Source: Herbaspirillum sp. LeCh32-8 (GTDB lineage: Bacteria; Pseudomonadota; Gammaproteobacteria; Burkholderiales; Burkholderiaceae_D). From it: 64,000 bases of DNA. The stretch lies in the NCBI RefSeq assembly GCF_017814915.1, contig NZ_JAGIPZ010000001.1:621559-685558 (forward strand), read 5' to 3'. A program made the translations under genes and the position numbers. This document shows positions 26,555 through 35,021 of the stretch, piece after piece. The first letter of the stretch is position 1. Each line of letters opens with the position of its first letter. The notes below the pieces were generated by a model, which was not told the DNA's origin, searched no databases, and was given only the letters and a program-made list of their open reading frames with translations.

Positions 26555-27754
26555 ATGGCTGTCCAGGATAAAAGCGTTCCTTTTCCCCTCGTGTTTTTGC
26601 AGCCTGTCGCCGACGTTCATCACGTGTGGACTGCGCTGTCGTTACACATTTCGCCCATCGACGAAGATGGCAGTGCACTGCTATCCCGACTTTTCAATGA
26701 GTTCGGCCTGCTGGAGGCGCTGGGCGGCCTGAGCTGCATCATCCCGGTGCGCGACCCGGCCGTCTTTGCTCCCGAGTTCGAGCACCAGATTCCGCCTGGC
26801 CAGATTGCTTTGCGCGTGCCGGTCGAGCATTGCGTCGATCCCGGCAAGATCGATGCGCTGGATTGGCTCTACAGCCGCGGCTTCGCGATCATCGCCGACG
26901 GCCTGCCGGCCCAAGGCGCCAGCATCTTCCCCTTCGTCGAGTCGCTGGCGCTGGACGCCAGCGTCGGCAGCCTGCCGGAGGCGGTGCAGTGGCTGCACAA
27001 GCTGCGCGGCCCGCATTTGGTGGAAAACGTCGGCGATGCGATTCAGTTCGACATGTGCCGCGCGGAAGGCTTCCGCTGGTTCTCGGGCGACTACGCCCTG
27101 CATCCCGACAGCCGCCTGTCGCAGAAGAATTCGATTTCGCGTGCGCGCCTGCTCAAGCTCTTGGAGCTGGTGGCGCGCGACGCCGACGCCGGCGATCTGG
27201 AATCCTTGCTGAAGCAGGATCCGGCGCTGTCCTACCAGCTCTTCAAGCTGGTCAGCTCGGCTGCTTTCGGCTTCTCGGCGCACATCACCAATTTCACGCA
27301 GGCGATCAACCTGCTGGGCCGCCGCCAGCTGCAACGCTGGCTGCAGCTGCTGCTGTACGCACGCTTCCCGGGCGACGAGTCGGCCAATCCGCTGCTGCCG
27401 CGCGCGGCTGCGCGCGCCGCGCTGATGGAGGCCTTGGCGCAGCGCGTCGAATGCACCGAAGAGGAGCTGGACCGCGCCTTCATCACCGGCATGTTCTCGC
27501 TGCTGGACATCCTGCTCGGCATGCCGCTCAACGACATCATCGAACCGCTCAAGCTGCCGGTGGACATGGTCAATGCCTTGACCACGCGCTCCGGCCGTCT
27601 GGGCAAGCTGCTTGATGTGGTGGAGCGATCCGAGTACGGCCGCATTCCCTTGCGCCACAGCGACCTGGAGGCCGCCGGCCTCGATGCCAGGACCTACTGC
27701 GAATGCCTCATGCAGGCCTTTAACTGGGCAACCCGAGTCAGCACAGAGGCCTGA
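26555..27754 (+). CDS. HDOD domain protein with vestigial EAL-like N terminus
   Basis: The 399-residue protein has an HDOD domain over about residues 190-390 (LLKQDPALSYQLFKLVSSAA, LLGRRQLQRWLQLLLYA, ITGMFSLLDILLGMPL). The first 190 residues occupy the place of the EAL domain in the paralogue at 11955-13298 but keep none of the EAL catalytic residues. Such proteins are signalling adaptors with no known enzymatic activity. It ends five bases before the PAS-GGDEF-EAL gene, so the pair is almost surely one operon. No good Shine-Dalgarno precedes the ATG. Confidence 0.85.
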   Translation: MAVQDKSVPFPLVFLQPVADVHHVWTALSLHISPIDEDGSALLSRLFNEFGLLEALGGLSCIIPVRDPAVFAPEFEHQIPPGQIALRVPVEHCVDPGKIDALDWLYSRGFAIIADGLPAQGASIFPFVESLALDASVGSLPEAVQWLHKLRGPHLVENVGDAIQFDMCRAEGFRWFSGDYALHPDSRLSQKNSISRARLLKLLELVARDADAGDLESLLKQDPALSYQLFKLVSSAAFGFSAHITNFTQAINLLGRRQLQRWLQLLLYARFPGDESANPLLPRAAARAALMEALAQRVECTEEELDRAFITGMFSLLDILLGMPLNDIIEPLKLPVDMVNALTTRSGRLGKLLDVVERSEYGRIPLRHSDLEAAGLDARTYCECLMQAFNWATRVSTEA

Positions 27755-27759
27755 ATTCC

Positions 27760-29829
27760 ATGATTTCCTCCGTCGGCACCGATGATCTGGCATGTTGCTC
27801 TGCACTGCTGGACGCGATGCAAAACCTGCATGGCCTGGCGCTGCACGCAGCGCTGGGCGGCATTGCATCGGGTTTCCTCAAGCGTCCCGGCGGCCGCTAT
27901 GTGAGCGGCGCTGCGCCGGAAGGCGGCGGGCTGCGCCAGCCGGTGGAGCATGACGGCGAGCTGTTCGGTCACTTCATGTTTCCCGAGCTGGCCCGTCCCT
28001 ACACGCAGCCGGAGCGCGACCGCCTGACCGTCCTGGCCGGCTTTACCGGCCGTCTGATGCAGCGTCGCGCCGAGACCGAAAAGCGCGCCCGCGCGCTGGA
28101 CCAGATCGAGTCCAAGCTGGAGCAGCAGGCGCAGATCCTGAACCAGATGCACGAGTCGGTGATCACGATGGACGCCGCCGGCTTCATCACCAGCTGGAAC
28201 CGCGGCGCCGAGCAGTTGTTCGGCTACACCGCGATGGAGGCGATCGGCCGCAACGTGCTGTTCCTCTATGAAAATGAGGACGAGGAAGACACGCTGGCCG
28301 GCATGTTCCTGGAGCAGGGCGGCCGCGAGATGGAGGTGCGCCGCCGCAAGAAGTCCGGCGAGACCTTCTGGGCCAGCCTGTCGCTGTCGATCATGCGCGA
28401 CCAGCACGGCAATCCTATCGGCCTGATCGGCTACATCAACGACATCACCGAGCGCAAGAACGCCGAAAAGCTGATCCATCACCTGGCCTACTACGACTCG
28501 CTGACCGGCCTGCCCAATCGCACGCTGCTGACGCGCACCGTCGACCAGGCCCTGCTGGAGGCGCAGCAGGGCAGCATGCATGGCTGCGTGATGTTCATCG
28601 ACCTGAACCGCTTCAAGCCCATCAACGACACGCTGGGCCACGTGGCCGGCGACATGCTGCTGGTCGAGGTGGCGATCCGCCTGCGCCGCGCGTTGCGCGA
28701 GCAGGACGTGGTGGCGCGCCTGGGCGCCGACGAATTCGCGGTAGCGCTGTTCGACATCGACAAGGATTACCATCCCGGCTTCGTCGCGCAAAAGCTGCTG
28801 TCGCTGTTCGACGAGCCGTTCTTCATCGACGGCCACGAGCTGCGCGTGGGCGCCAGCATCGGCGTGAGCATGTACCCGGAAGACGCCAGCGACACCGAGA
28901 CGCTGCTGCGCCTGGCCGACATCGCCATGTATCGCGCCAAACGCGGCGGCGACAACAACGAGGGCGGTTACGCCTACTACAGCCAGGAGATGAACCGCAA
29001 CACGCTGGATCTGCTGCGCATCGAAACCGGCCTCCTGCACGCCTTCGAATATAACGAGCTGCTGCTGTACTACCAACCCAAGGTGGACATGTTGACCGGC
29101 GCCATTACCGGCGCCGAGGCGTTGGTGCGCTGGCAGCATCCGGAGCGCGGCCTGCTGTTGCCGGGCGAATTCATTCCGATTGCCGAAGAGACCGGCCTGA
29201 TCGTGCAGTTGAGCGACTGGGTGCTCGACGCGGTATGTCGCCAGGCGCGCGCGTGGAAAGAAGCCGGCCTGGCGCCGATTCGCATCGCCCTGAACGTGAC
29301 CGCGCGCGAATTCACGCGCTCGCTGCCGGACCGCATCCGTGCCGCGCTGAGCCGCCACATGCTCAGCGGCGAGTGGCTGGAGCTGGAGATCACCGAGAGC
29401 ATGCTGATGCACAGCACCGATCACGTGATCGCCATCATGGAGAAGGTCTGCAGCCTTGGCATCACGATCTCGCTGGACGACTTCGGTACGGGCTATTCCA
29501 GCCTCTCTTACCTGAAGCGCTTCCCGATCAATACGCTCAAGATCGATCGTTCATTTACCATGGGCATTCCGGACGACACCAACGACTGCGCCATTGCCAG
29601 CGCCATCATCGGCATCGCCAAGCAGCTGCGCCACAAGGTGATCGCCGAAGGCGTGGAGACCAGCAAGCAGTTCAACTTCCTGAAGGACGCCGGCTGCAAC
29701 GAGCTGCAGGGTTACATCTTCTCGCGGCCGGTGCCGGCGGCGGACTTTCACGCCATGCTGATGGAGGGGCGCCGGTTGACCGTCGCCAGCGAGCATCCGC
29801 TGCTGCCGTTGGACGACATCGGCGTGTGA
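27760..29829 (+). CDS. PAS-GGDEF-EAL protein, probable cyclic-di-GMP phosphodiesterase
   Basis: The 689-residue protein has an N-terminal region possibly related to GAF (about 1-110), a PAS domain (about 125-240), a GGDEF domain (about 250-415) and an EAL domain (about 430-680). The GGDEF signature reads GADEF at 322-326, so cyclase activity is doubtful, although the RxxD I-site REQD is kept. The EAL domain is intact: EALVR at 453-457, the metal-binding ITES, and DDFGTG at 573-578. I infer a phosphodiesterase whose GGDEF half is regulatory. It is soluble and cotranscribed with the HDOD gene five bases upstream. A terminator follows. Confidence 0.93.
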   Translation: MISSVGTDDLACCSALLDAMQNLHGLALHAALGGIASGFLKRPGGRYVSGAAPEGGGLRQPVEHDGELFGHFMFPELARPYTQPERDRLTVLAGFTGRLMQRRAETEKRARALDQIESKLEQQAQILNQMHESVITMDAAGFITSWNRGAEQLFGYTAMEAIGRNVLFLYENEDEEDTLAGMFLEQGGREMEVRRRKKSGETFWASLSLSIMRDQHGNPIGLIGYINDITERKNAEKLIHHLAYYDSLTGLPNRTLLTRTVDQALLEAQQGSMHGCVMFIDLNRFKPINDTLGHVAGDMLLVEVAIRLRRALREQDVVARLGADEFAVALFDIDKDYHPGFVAQKLLSLFDEPFFIDGHELRVGASIGVSMYPEDASDTETLLRLADIAMYRAKRGGDNNEGGYAYYSQEMNRNTLDLLRIETGLLHAFEYNELLLYYQPKVDMLTGAITGAEALVRWQHPERGLLLPGEFIPIAEETGLIVQLSDWVLDAVCRQARAWKEAGLAPIRIALNVTAREFTRSLPDRIRAALSRHMLSGEWLELEITESMLMHSTDHVIAIMEKVCSLGITISLDDFGTGYSSLSYLKRFPINTLKIDRSFTMGIPDDTNDCAIASAIIGIAKQLRHKVIAEGVETSKQFNFLKDAGCNELQGYIFSRPVPAADFHAMLMEGRRLTVASEHPLLPLDDIGV

Positions 29830-29851
29830 GATCTTTCGGCGGGCAACAAAC

Positions 29852-29886
29852 AATGGCCACGGGTACTTTCCCGTGGCCATTTTCTT
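29852..29886 (+). terminator. Intrinsic terminator after the GGDEF-EAL gene
   Basis: Perfect 12-base arms, 29852-29863 (AATGGCCACGGG) and 29870-29881, with a six-base loop and following T-rich tail. It also stands at the 3' side of the convergent solute-binding protein gene. Confidence 0.85.
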
Positions 29887-29908
29887 TCGTGCGGTGAGTG
29901 GAGCGAGG

Positions 29909-30742
29909 TCAGTCGTTGGGGCCGGCCACCGCAGCGCCTTCGATACCGTGGCGCGCCAGCGAGGCCGCCACGAAGCCCGAGGCCTTCATCTCTTCCACGA
30001 AGGACGCCAGATAGGCAGCCGCCTGCGGGCCGCGTCGGGTAGGCACGCCCATCGCCTGGCGGATCACCATGAAGCGTTGCGGCAGGATGCGCAGGCCGCC
30101 GGCCTGTTGCGCGTCGTGTTCGAGTTGTTGCTTCACGCCAGCGGCGACGTCGAGCTTCTGGTCGATAAAGGCCTGCACCACGGCCGGAGAGGTCGGCACG
30201 CGCACCAGCGTGGCCTGCTTCAACTCGCGAGTCAGGAACAGATCGTAGGCGCTGCCTTTGCCCACTGCGACGGTGACGCCGGTTTGGTCGACCTGCGCAT
30301 TGCTGGTGACGGGCGAGTCCTGGCGCACTGCGTAAAAGCCTTCGATCAGCACGTAGGGGCCGGTGAAGCTGATTTCCTGCGCCCGCTTGGGATCGATGGC
30401 GAAGAAGCCAATGTCGGCCTTGTCCTGCTCGATGTTCTCGACCGAATTGCCGGCCGATTTCACCACGACCAGCTGTAGCGGCACGCCCAGGCGTTTGGCG
30501 AGTTCTCGCGAGAGGTCGACGGAGACGCCTTTGGCCTCGCCGGTCTGCGCATCGAGGCTGGCCAGCACCGGGTTGCCCAGGTTGATGGAGGCGCGCAGCG
30601 TGCCGCCGGGCGCGAAGCTGCTGACGATGGCTGTGCCGGGCGCGGTGGTTTGCGCGTAGCCGGATGAACTGACGATAAGGGCGCAGGCAAGCAGCGTGCA
30701 AATGAGGCTGGGCTGGTTGAGGAGGGTGGCGATTTTCATCAT
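29909..30742 (-). CDS. ABC transporter solute-binding protein, family 3
   Basis: A 277-residue periplasmic protein with a signal peptide of about 28 residues (LICTLLACALIVSSSGYAQ). The mature part is a family 3 (amino-acid type) binding fold with FDVS/VSVDLSRELAKRLGVPL, DKADIGFFAIDPKRAQEISFTGPY and the hinge-spanning VAVGKGSAYDLFL. Two adjacent ATGs (30742 and 30739) are equivalent starts; neither has a clear Shine-Dalgarno. No permease or ATPase is adjacent, so it is an orphan binding protein whose ligand is unknown. Confidence 0.82.
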   Translation of the reverse strand: MMKIATLLNQPSLICTLLACALIVSSSGYAQTTAPGTAIVSSFAPGGTLRASINLGNPVLASLDAQTGEAKGVSVDLSRELAKRLGVPLQLVVVKSAGNSVENIEQDKADIGFFAIDPKRAQEISFTGPYVLIEGFYAVRQDSPVTSNAQVDQTGVTVAVGKGSAYDLFLTRELKQATLVRVPTSPAVVQAFIDQKLDVAAGVKQQLEHDAQQAGGLRILPQRFMVIRQAMGVPTRRGPQAAAYLASFVEEMKASGFVAASLARHGIEGAAVAGPND

Positions 30743-30965
30743 GTTGGCGTTGGCTGGATTGGTATTGTTGGATGCAGCCGGAACAGCATAGCCGAGATGC
30801 AGGGCGAGCGTGAGGTCGCAGCGCGCCGCCGGAAATGAAATGCCCATATGCGCGGGCATGTGCATGCTATCGAAGCGTGCAACGCGGGGCGCGCTGGACA
30901 TGCAGGCGCAATCTCTGGATTCCAGTACAAGGCTGGCAGAGATCATGTCGGTCTTCGCGGGGCGA

Positions 30966-31051
30966 TTTGCTGCGCAAACGAAATGAGGGCTGCAAAATAA
31001 AAATGCCCGCTTGCGCGGGCATTCGTATTTTGGCGGAGACGGAGGGATTCG
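30966..31051. repeat. Direct repeat copy 1 (tRNA-Ser 3' end plus terminator)
   Basis: About 86 bases matching 31150-31232 with one three-base indel and a few substitutions. It contains the hairpin 31002-31023 (AATGCCCGC arms) that ends the tRNA transcript in copy 2, and the last bases of the tRNA-Ser (T-arm 3' strand, acceptor 3' strand, CCA). Confidence 0.85.
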
Positions 31052-31137
31052 CCTACCCTCGGCAGGCCGCGGTTGCGCTTGCAAGCGCAACCCTTCGAAT
31101 CCCTCGCACAAGGCCCGCAGGGGCCTTATTCGTCTCC
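31031..31137 (-). pseudogene. Degenerate tRNA-Ser-like sequence
   Basis: On the minus strand this 107-base stretch begins GGAGACG and ends CGTCTCC-G-CCA, so the seven-base acceptor stem and CCA of the neighbouring tRNA-Ser are intact. The T-arm position keeps GAGGG and CCCTC, but the TTCGAAT loop is replaced by a longer, unrelated loop. The D arm and anticodon arm are unrecognisable and are replaced by other hairpins (for example GGTTGCGCTTGCAAGCGCAACC-like). A functional tRNA is not expected. It lies just downstream of the intact tRNA on the same strand. Confidence 0.65.
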
Positions 31138-31149
31138 GTGTGAAGATGG

Positions 31150-31232
31150 TTTGCTGCGCAAACGATGAGTCTACAAAATAAAAATGCCCGCTTGCGCGGG
31201 CATTCGTATTTTGGCGGAGACGGAGGGATTCG
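31150..31232. repeat. Direct repeat copy 2 (overlaps tRNA-Ser 3' end)
   Basis: Partner of the repeat at 30966-31051, offset by 181 bases over most of its length. This copy runs into the intact tRNA-Ser gene, so it is probably the parent. Confidence 0.85.
31174..31204 (-). terminator. Terminator of tRNA-Ser
   Basis: Arms 31183-31191 and 31196-31204 with a four-base loop; in the leftward direction the hairpin is followed by TTTTTATTTT. It is seven bases beyond the encoded CCA of the tRNA. Confidence 0.85.
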
Positions 31233-31305
31233 AACCCTCGATACAGGTTTAAGCCCGTATGCTTCCTTAGCAGGGAAGTGCCTTCGACCACTCGGCCACG
31301 TCTCC
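31212..31305 (-). tRNA. serX: tRNA-Ser (anticodon GCU)
   Basis: The minus strand gives a 94-base class II tRNA: acceptor GGAGACG/CGTCTCC with discriminator G and encoded CCA, D-arm with GAGTGGTCGAAGG, anticodon stem CTTCC/GGAAG with loop CTGCTAA (anticodon GCT), a long variable arm typical of tRNA-Ser, and T-arm GAGGGTTCGAATCCCTC. It reads AGC/AGU codons. Confidence 0.97.
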
Positions 31306-31450
31306 ACACCGCAGGCGCTTACTGCACCGCCTGAGCGAAGTCCCGCATAATAGCTTCTCATCTGCATTTGGTCAATCAGAGTCTTGCAAAAAAACACTGA
31401 TTTTTATGCGGGGCTTCTTTTTGCTTCGATGTCGCGTGATCAGCTGATGA

Positions 31451-32704
31451 TTACTTGGCGCTGTCCAGGTCGAATGCCTTGTGCAAAGCGCGCACGGCCA
31501 GCTCCATGTACTTCTCGTCGATCAGCACCGAGATCTTGATTTCCGAGGTGGAGATCATCTGGATGTTGACGCCTTCTTCCGACAGCGTGCGGAACATCTG
31601 CGATGCGATGCCGACGTGGCTGCGCATGCCGACACCCACCACCGACACCTTCGACACCTTGGTATCGCCGTTGATGGAGGCGGCGCCGATGTGGGCCTTG
31701 ACGCTGTTGTTCAGCACTTCAACGGCCTTGGCGTATTCGCCGCGCGGCACCGTGAAGGTGAAGTCGGTCTTGCCGTCGACGGATTGGTTCTGGATGATCA
31801 TGTCGACTTCGATGTTGGCGTCGGCGACCGGGCCCAGGATCTGGTAGGCGATGCCCGGACGATCCGGCACGCCCAGCACGGTGATCTTGGCTTCGTCGCG
31901 CGAGAAGGCGATGCCGGTGATGGTTGCTTGTTCCATGTTGTTGTCTTCCTCAAACGAAATCAGGGTGCCGGAGATGGTCTCTTCGGCGAGCGGCATGAGC
32001 GGGTCGGTCAGCGACGACAGCACGCGGGTCGGCATCTTGTAGTTGCCGGCGAATTCCACGGAGCGGATCTGCAGGACCTTGGAGCCCAGCGAGGCCATTT
32101 CCAGCATTTCTTCGAAGGTCACCGTGTTCAGGCGACGCGCTTCGCTGACCACGCGCGGGTCGGTGGTGTAGACGCCGTCGACGTCGGTATAGATCAGGCA
32201 CTCGGCAGCCTTGATGGCGGCAGCGACCGCCACGGCCGAGGTGTCCGAGCCGCCGCGGCCCAGGGTGGTGATGTTGCCGTCGGCGTCAACGCCCTGGAAG
32301 CCGGTGATGATGACGATCTTGCCGGCGTTCAGGTCTTTGCGCACCTTGGCGTCGTCGATCGAACGGATGCGGGCCTTGGTGAAGGCCGAGTCGGTCTTGA
32401 TCGGCACTTGCCAGCCGGCATAGGAGACGGCTTCTTTGCCCAGCGCCTGCAGGGCGATGGCCAGCAGAGCAACCGAAGCCTGCTCGCCGGTGGAGGCCAG
32501 CATATCCAGCTCGCGGCCGTCGGGCTGGGCCATGATTTCCTTGGCCAGACCGAGCAAGCGGTTGGTTTCACCCGACATCGCCGAAGGAACGACGACGATC
32601 TGGTGGCCTGCGTCGTGCCACTTGGCAACGCGCTTCGCGACATTCTTGATGCGCTCGGTCGAGCCCATCGATGTGCCGCCGTATTTGTGAACGTATAAAG
32701 CCAT
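31451..32704 (-). CDS. lysC: Aspartate kinase
   Basis: Phosphorylates aspartate, the committed step towards lysine, threonine, methionine and diaminopimelate. The 417-residue protein has the kinase domain with KYGGTSMGS at residues 8-16, GGSDTSAVAVAAA and TDVDGVYTTDPR, followed by two ACT domains (about 265-410) that bind lysine and/or threonine in this family. The length fits the mono-functional allosteric type. It feeds dapC/D/E, which are elsewhere in this window. Next to it lies the tRNA-Ser. Confidence 0.96.
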   Translation of the reverse strand: MALYVHKYGGTSMGSTERIKNVAKRVAKWHDAGHQIVVVPSAMSGETNRLLGLAKEIMAQPDGRELDMLASTGEQASVALLAIALQALGKEAVSYAGWQVPIKTDSAFTKARIRSIDDAKVRKDLNAGKIVIITGFQGVDADGNITTLGRGGSDTSAVAVAAAIKAAECLIYTDVDGVYTTDPRVVSEARRLNTVTFEEMLEMASLGSKVLQIRSVEFAGNYKMPTRVLSSLTDPLMPLAEETISGTLISFEEDNNMEQATITGIAFSRDEAKITVLGVPDRPGIAYQILGPVADANIEVDMIIQNQSVDGKTDFTFTVPRGEYAKAVEVLNNSVKAHIGAASINGDTKVSKVSVVGVGMRSHVGIASQMFRTLSEEGVNIQMISTSEIKISVLIDEKYMELAVRALHKAFDLDSAK

Positions 32705-33182
32705 AGGGATAAAAAAATGTGGCCCGACTTGATGAACAACCGCTAGCTAGGCCGGAGGGAACAAACCCTTGACTTTACATCCGAAGGGCTAAAACCTCAA
32801 GGAAAAGCTGGCCTGGCAAGGCTTTTGCCGCAGACATTTGTATGTGGCAATGCAGCAAAAACGGGGTATGACGATGCCATTCGCGCAAATTTCTGCGCTT
32901 GGAACGAAAGCATGCGAAAAGCGTGCGAAATATACGGGGATTGAGGTGCCCGGGGCGGGCGCTGGGGGAGGGTGGGCACCAGCTGTCATGCGCTGCGGGT
33001 CTCGCAGGCGGCATGGCAGTTGGTGCTGCGGTACTGACGACGTGCTTCGGTACTGCCGGTGGTGCCTGCTGCTTGCCGTTCAGCCCCGGGACGGCGGTTC
33101 GGACGCGTGACGCGGAACGCTGCCGGTCGAGACTGGACTTGTCGCTGCCTGATCAGGCGGGTGACAAGGGCAAAAACTGCGA
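32705..33182. other. 478-base region without a supported gene, upstream of lysC
   Basis: The frames here that stay open have no recognisable protein and no codon pattern like that of the neighbours. The lysC promoter should lie in its left part. The stretch nearest lysC is AT-rich (about 32700-32900), the remainder GC-rich. I found no riboswitch or terminator I could support. Confidence 0.5.
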
Positions 33183-33464
33183 TCAGGCGCCGTTGTACAG
33201 GCTTTGCACCTTGGCGCTGTCGGCTTGTTGCAGTTGCGCTTGCACTTCCTGGCGGCTCAGGTGCGATTCTGCCTGGTGCTGGATCGGGTACTCGTTGCGC
33301 ACGGCGATTTCGTGGTTGGCTTGGGCGCGTTGCAGTTCAGCCTTGACGTCGGCGCGGGTCTGGGTCGAGACGAACGGGGTTTCCGGCGGATACGGGGTTT
33401 CGGCCATGGCGGCGCCTGCGGCGACCAGGAGAGCGGCGGCGATGGTGATGTTCTTGATGTTCAT
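33183..33464 (-). CDS. DUF4148 domain secreted protein
   Basis: A 93-residue protein with a clear signal peptide (NITIAAALLVAAGAAMAE, about 21 residues) and a mature part containing TRADVKAELQRAQANHE and HLSRQEVQAQLQQA. These paired helices are the DUF4148 pattern, a family of small periplasmic proteins frequent in Burkholderiales and often present in many copies. Function unknown. Divergent from a LysR gene with a 199-base gap. Confidence 0.85.
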   Translation of the reverse strand: MNIKNITIAAALLVAAGAAMAETPYPPETPFVSTQTRADVKAELQRAQANHEIAVRNEYPIQHQAESHLSRQEVQAQLQQADSAKVQSLYNGA

Positions 33465-33663
33465 GATCTTGTCCTTCTTTCTTGATAGGTTGATAAAACT
33501 TCACGGTTCCATCATCTGTGCATCGGATTCCCGGGAAGCCCGGCTGGTAGGGCTGTTGCGTTCCGCCAACCGATGTACGCAGTGTAAATATTGCCTTGGC
33601 AAAGAAAAACGGCTTTAATCGGAATTGACTATTTCTATATCCGGAACAATCTGAGAGGAACTA

Positions 33664-34575
33664 ATGGACCGGCTGCAATCCATGCGGGTATTTGCCAAGG
33701 TGGTGGAGCAGGGCAGTTTCGTACGCGCGGCGGAGATCATGGAGATCTCCAACGCCGTGGCCACGCGCTTCATCGCCGACCTGGAGGCGCATCTGGGGAC
33801 GCGCTTGCTGAATCGTTCAACGCGCCGTCTTTCCCTGACCGAGGCCGGGCAGGCCTATCTGGACCGGGTACGCCTGATTCTGGCCGAGATCGAAGATGCC
33901 GAGGCGCTGGTCTCGCTGGATACCAAGAAGCCGACCGGCACGCTGTCCATTTATTCGCACGCCGGTTTCGGCCAGAGCCAGTTGGGCGAACTGGTGTCGG
34001 GCTACTCGCAGGCCTATCCGGAAGTGGTGCTGGACATCACGCTGTCGGACCGCGCCGTGGACCTGGTGGAAGAGGGGATCGATATCGGTTTCTTCAGCAG
34101 CCTGCAGAAGGTCGACGCCAGCATGATCGTGCGCCAGCTGGGCATGGCGCAGGTGGTGTTGTCGGCGTCGCCGGCGTATCTCGACCTGCATGGCGCGCCC
34201 GAGCGCCCGGACGACCTGACGCGCCATAGCTGCCTGAACTTCTCGCACGAGTATCTGCGTCATCACTGGCACGTCAACACGGTGGACGGGGTGCAGGACG
34301 TGCCGATCAATAGCAAGGTGGTGTCCAACAGCGGTGTGCTGCTGCGCGAGTTCGCGTTGGGGGGCATGGGCATCACCCTGCGGCCGTCATTCTCGCTGGG
34401 GGATGACCTGCGCAGCGGCAAGCTGGTGCGTGTGCTGCCCGATTACGATATCGGCCAGGTAGGCATGTCGATGGTGTATCCGAGCCGCCGCTTGTTGTCG
34501 GCCAAGGTGCGCAGTTTTGTAGAATTCGTCAGCGCGCGTTATCCGCATCCGGAGAGCGATCCCTGGCTGGCGTGA
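33664..34575 (+). CDS. LysR family transcriptional regulator
   Basis: The 303-residue protein has the usual LysR layout: winged helix over residues 1-60 (FAKVVEQGSFVRAAEIMEIS, ATRFIADLEAHLGTRLLNRS), linker helix, and an effector-binding domain (about 90-295). AGAGGAA eight bases or so before the ATG supports the start. The only divergent neighbour is the DUF4148 gene, which is thus the first candidate target. It ends 15 bases before the stop of the convergent thioredoxin-like gene. Confidence 0.92.
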   Translation: MDRLQSMRVFAKVVEQGSFVRAAEIMEISNAVATRFIADLEAHLGTRLLNRSTRRLSLTEAGQAYLDRVRLILAEIEDAEALVSLDTKKPTGTLSIYSHAGFGQSQLGELVSGYSQAYPEVVLDITLSDRAVDLVEEGIDIGFFSSLQKVDASMIVRQLGMAQVVLSASPAYLDLHGAPERPDDLTRHSCLNFSHEYLRHHWHVNTVDGVQDVPINSKVVSNSGVLLREFALGGMGITLRPSFSLGDDLRSGKLVRVLPDYDIGQVGMSMVYPSRRLLSAKVRSFVEFVSARYPHPESDPWLA

Positions 34576-34590
34576 GGACGGCGTTACGGC

Positions 34591-35016
34591 TCAGATAACG
34601 TCGGCCAGCTTGTCCAGCAGGCTGCATTCTTCCTGCCACTGGCGGCGTTCCGGGGTGCTGATGGCTTCACGCTGCAGCTCGCCGTCGCTCTTGTCGAGCT
34701 GCGACAGCAGGATGCGCTCGGCCAGGCGGGTATCGGGCTCCATCGGCCCGAAGAAGGCCACGGTGGCGCCGCGTTCGATCAGCAGCGTGGGGAAGTTGTC
34801 GATGTCGAGGTCGCCGACCAGGTCGGCCTGGTCTTCGATGTCGATCCAGACGAAATGGTGTTGCGGATAGCGTTGCGCCCAGGCGCTGAAGGCGAGGTCG
34901 TATTCGCGGCAGCTGCCGCACCAGCCCGCGCACAGGCAGGCGACGACCCAAGTGTCGTTGCGCAGCGCCTCGGCGAGTTGACGGCGGTTGGTCTGGTCTA
35001 ATTTCTGGTAGGACAT
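34591..35016 (-). CDS. Thioredoxin-like protein
   Basis: A 141-residue cytoplasmic protein with a thioredoxin fold (no signal peptide). The active site is W32-C33-G-S-C36, CGSC instead of the canonical CGPC, which usually shifts redox potential. Two further cysteines, C27 and C29, lie just before it, and the cis-proline of the fold is in NFPTLLIERG. About 35 C-terminal residues extend past the fold. It is divergent from tsaB. Partner unknown. Confidence 0.82.
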   Translation of the reverse strand: MSYQKLDQTNRRQLAEALRNDTWVVACLCAGWCGSCREYDLAFSAWAQRYPQHHFVWIDIEDQADLVGDLDIDNFPTLLIERGATVAFFGPMEPDTRLAERILLSQLDKSDGELQREAISTPERRQWQEECSLLDKLADVI

Positions 35017-35021
35017 GGCGT

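Noticed and set aside
31031-31137. Attachment-site duplication by an integrated element
   Set aside because: The repeat includes the acceptor 5' strand as well as the 3' end, no integrase or phage gene is near, and the copies are only 181 bases apart. Local duplication and decay explains it better.
31165-31350. Short open frame reading GGDGGIRTLDTG through the tRNA-Ser
   Set aside because: This peptide is a familiar false gene made by translating the antisense of tRNA-Ser; the tRNA explains the sequence.
32899-33618. Open frame of about 239 codons upstream of lysC and over the DUF4148 gene
   Set aside because: No recognisable domain; it crosses the better-supported DUF4148 gene on the other strand and has no good ribosome-binding site.
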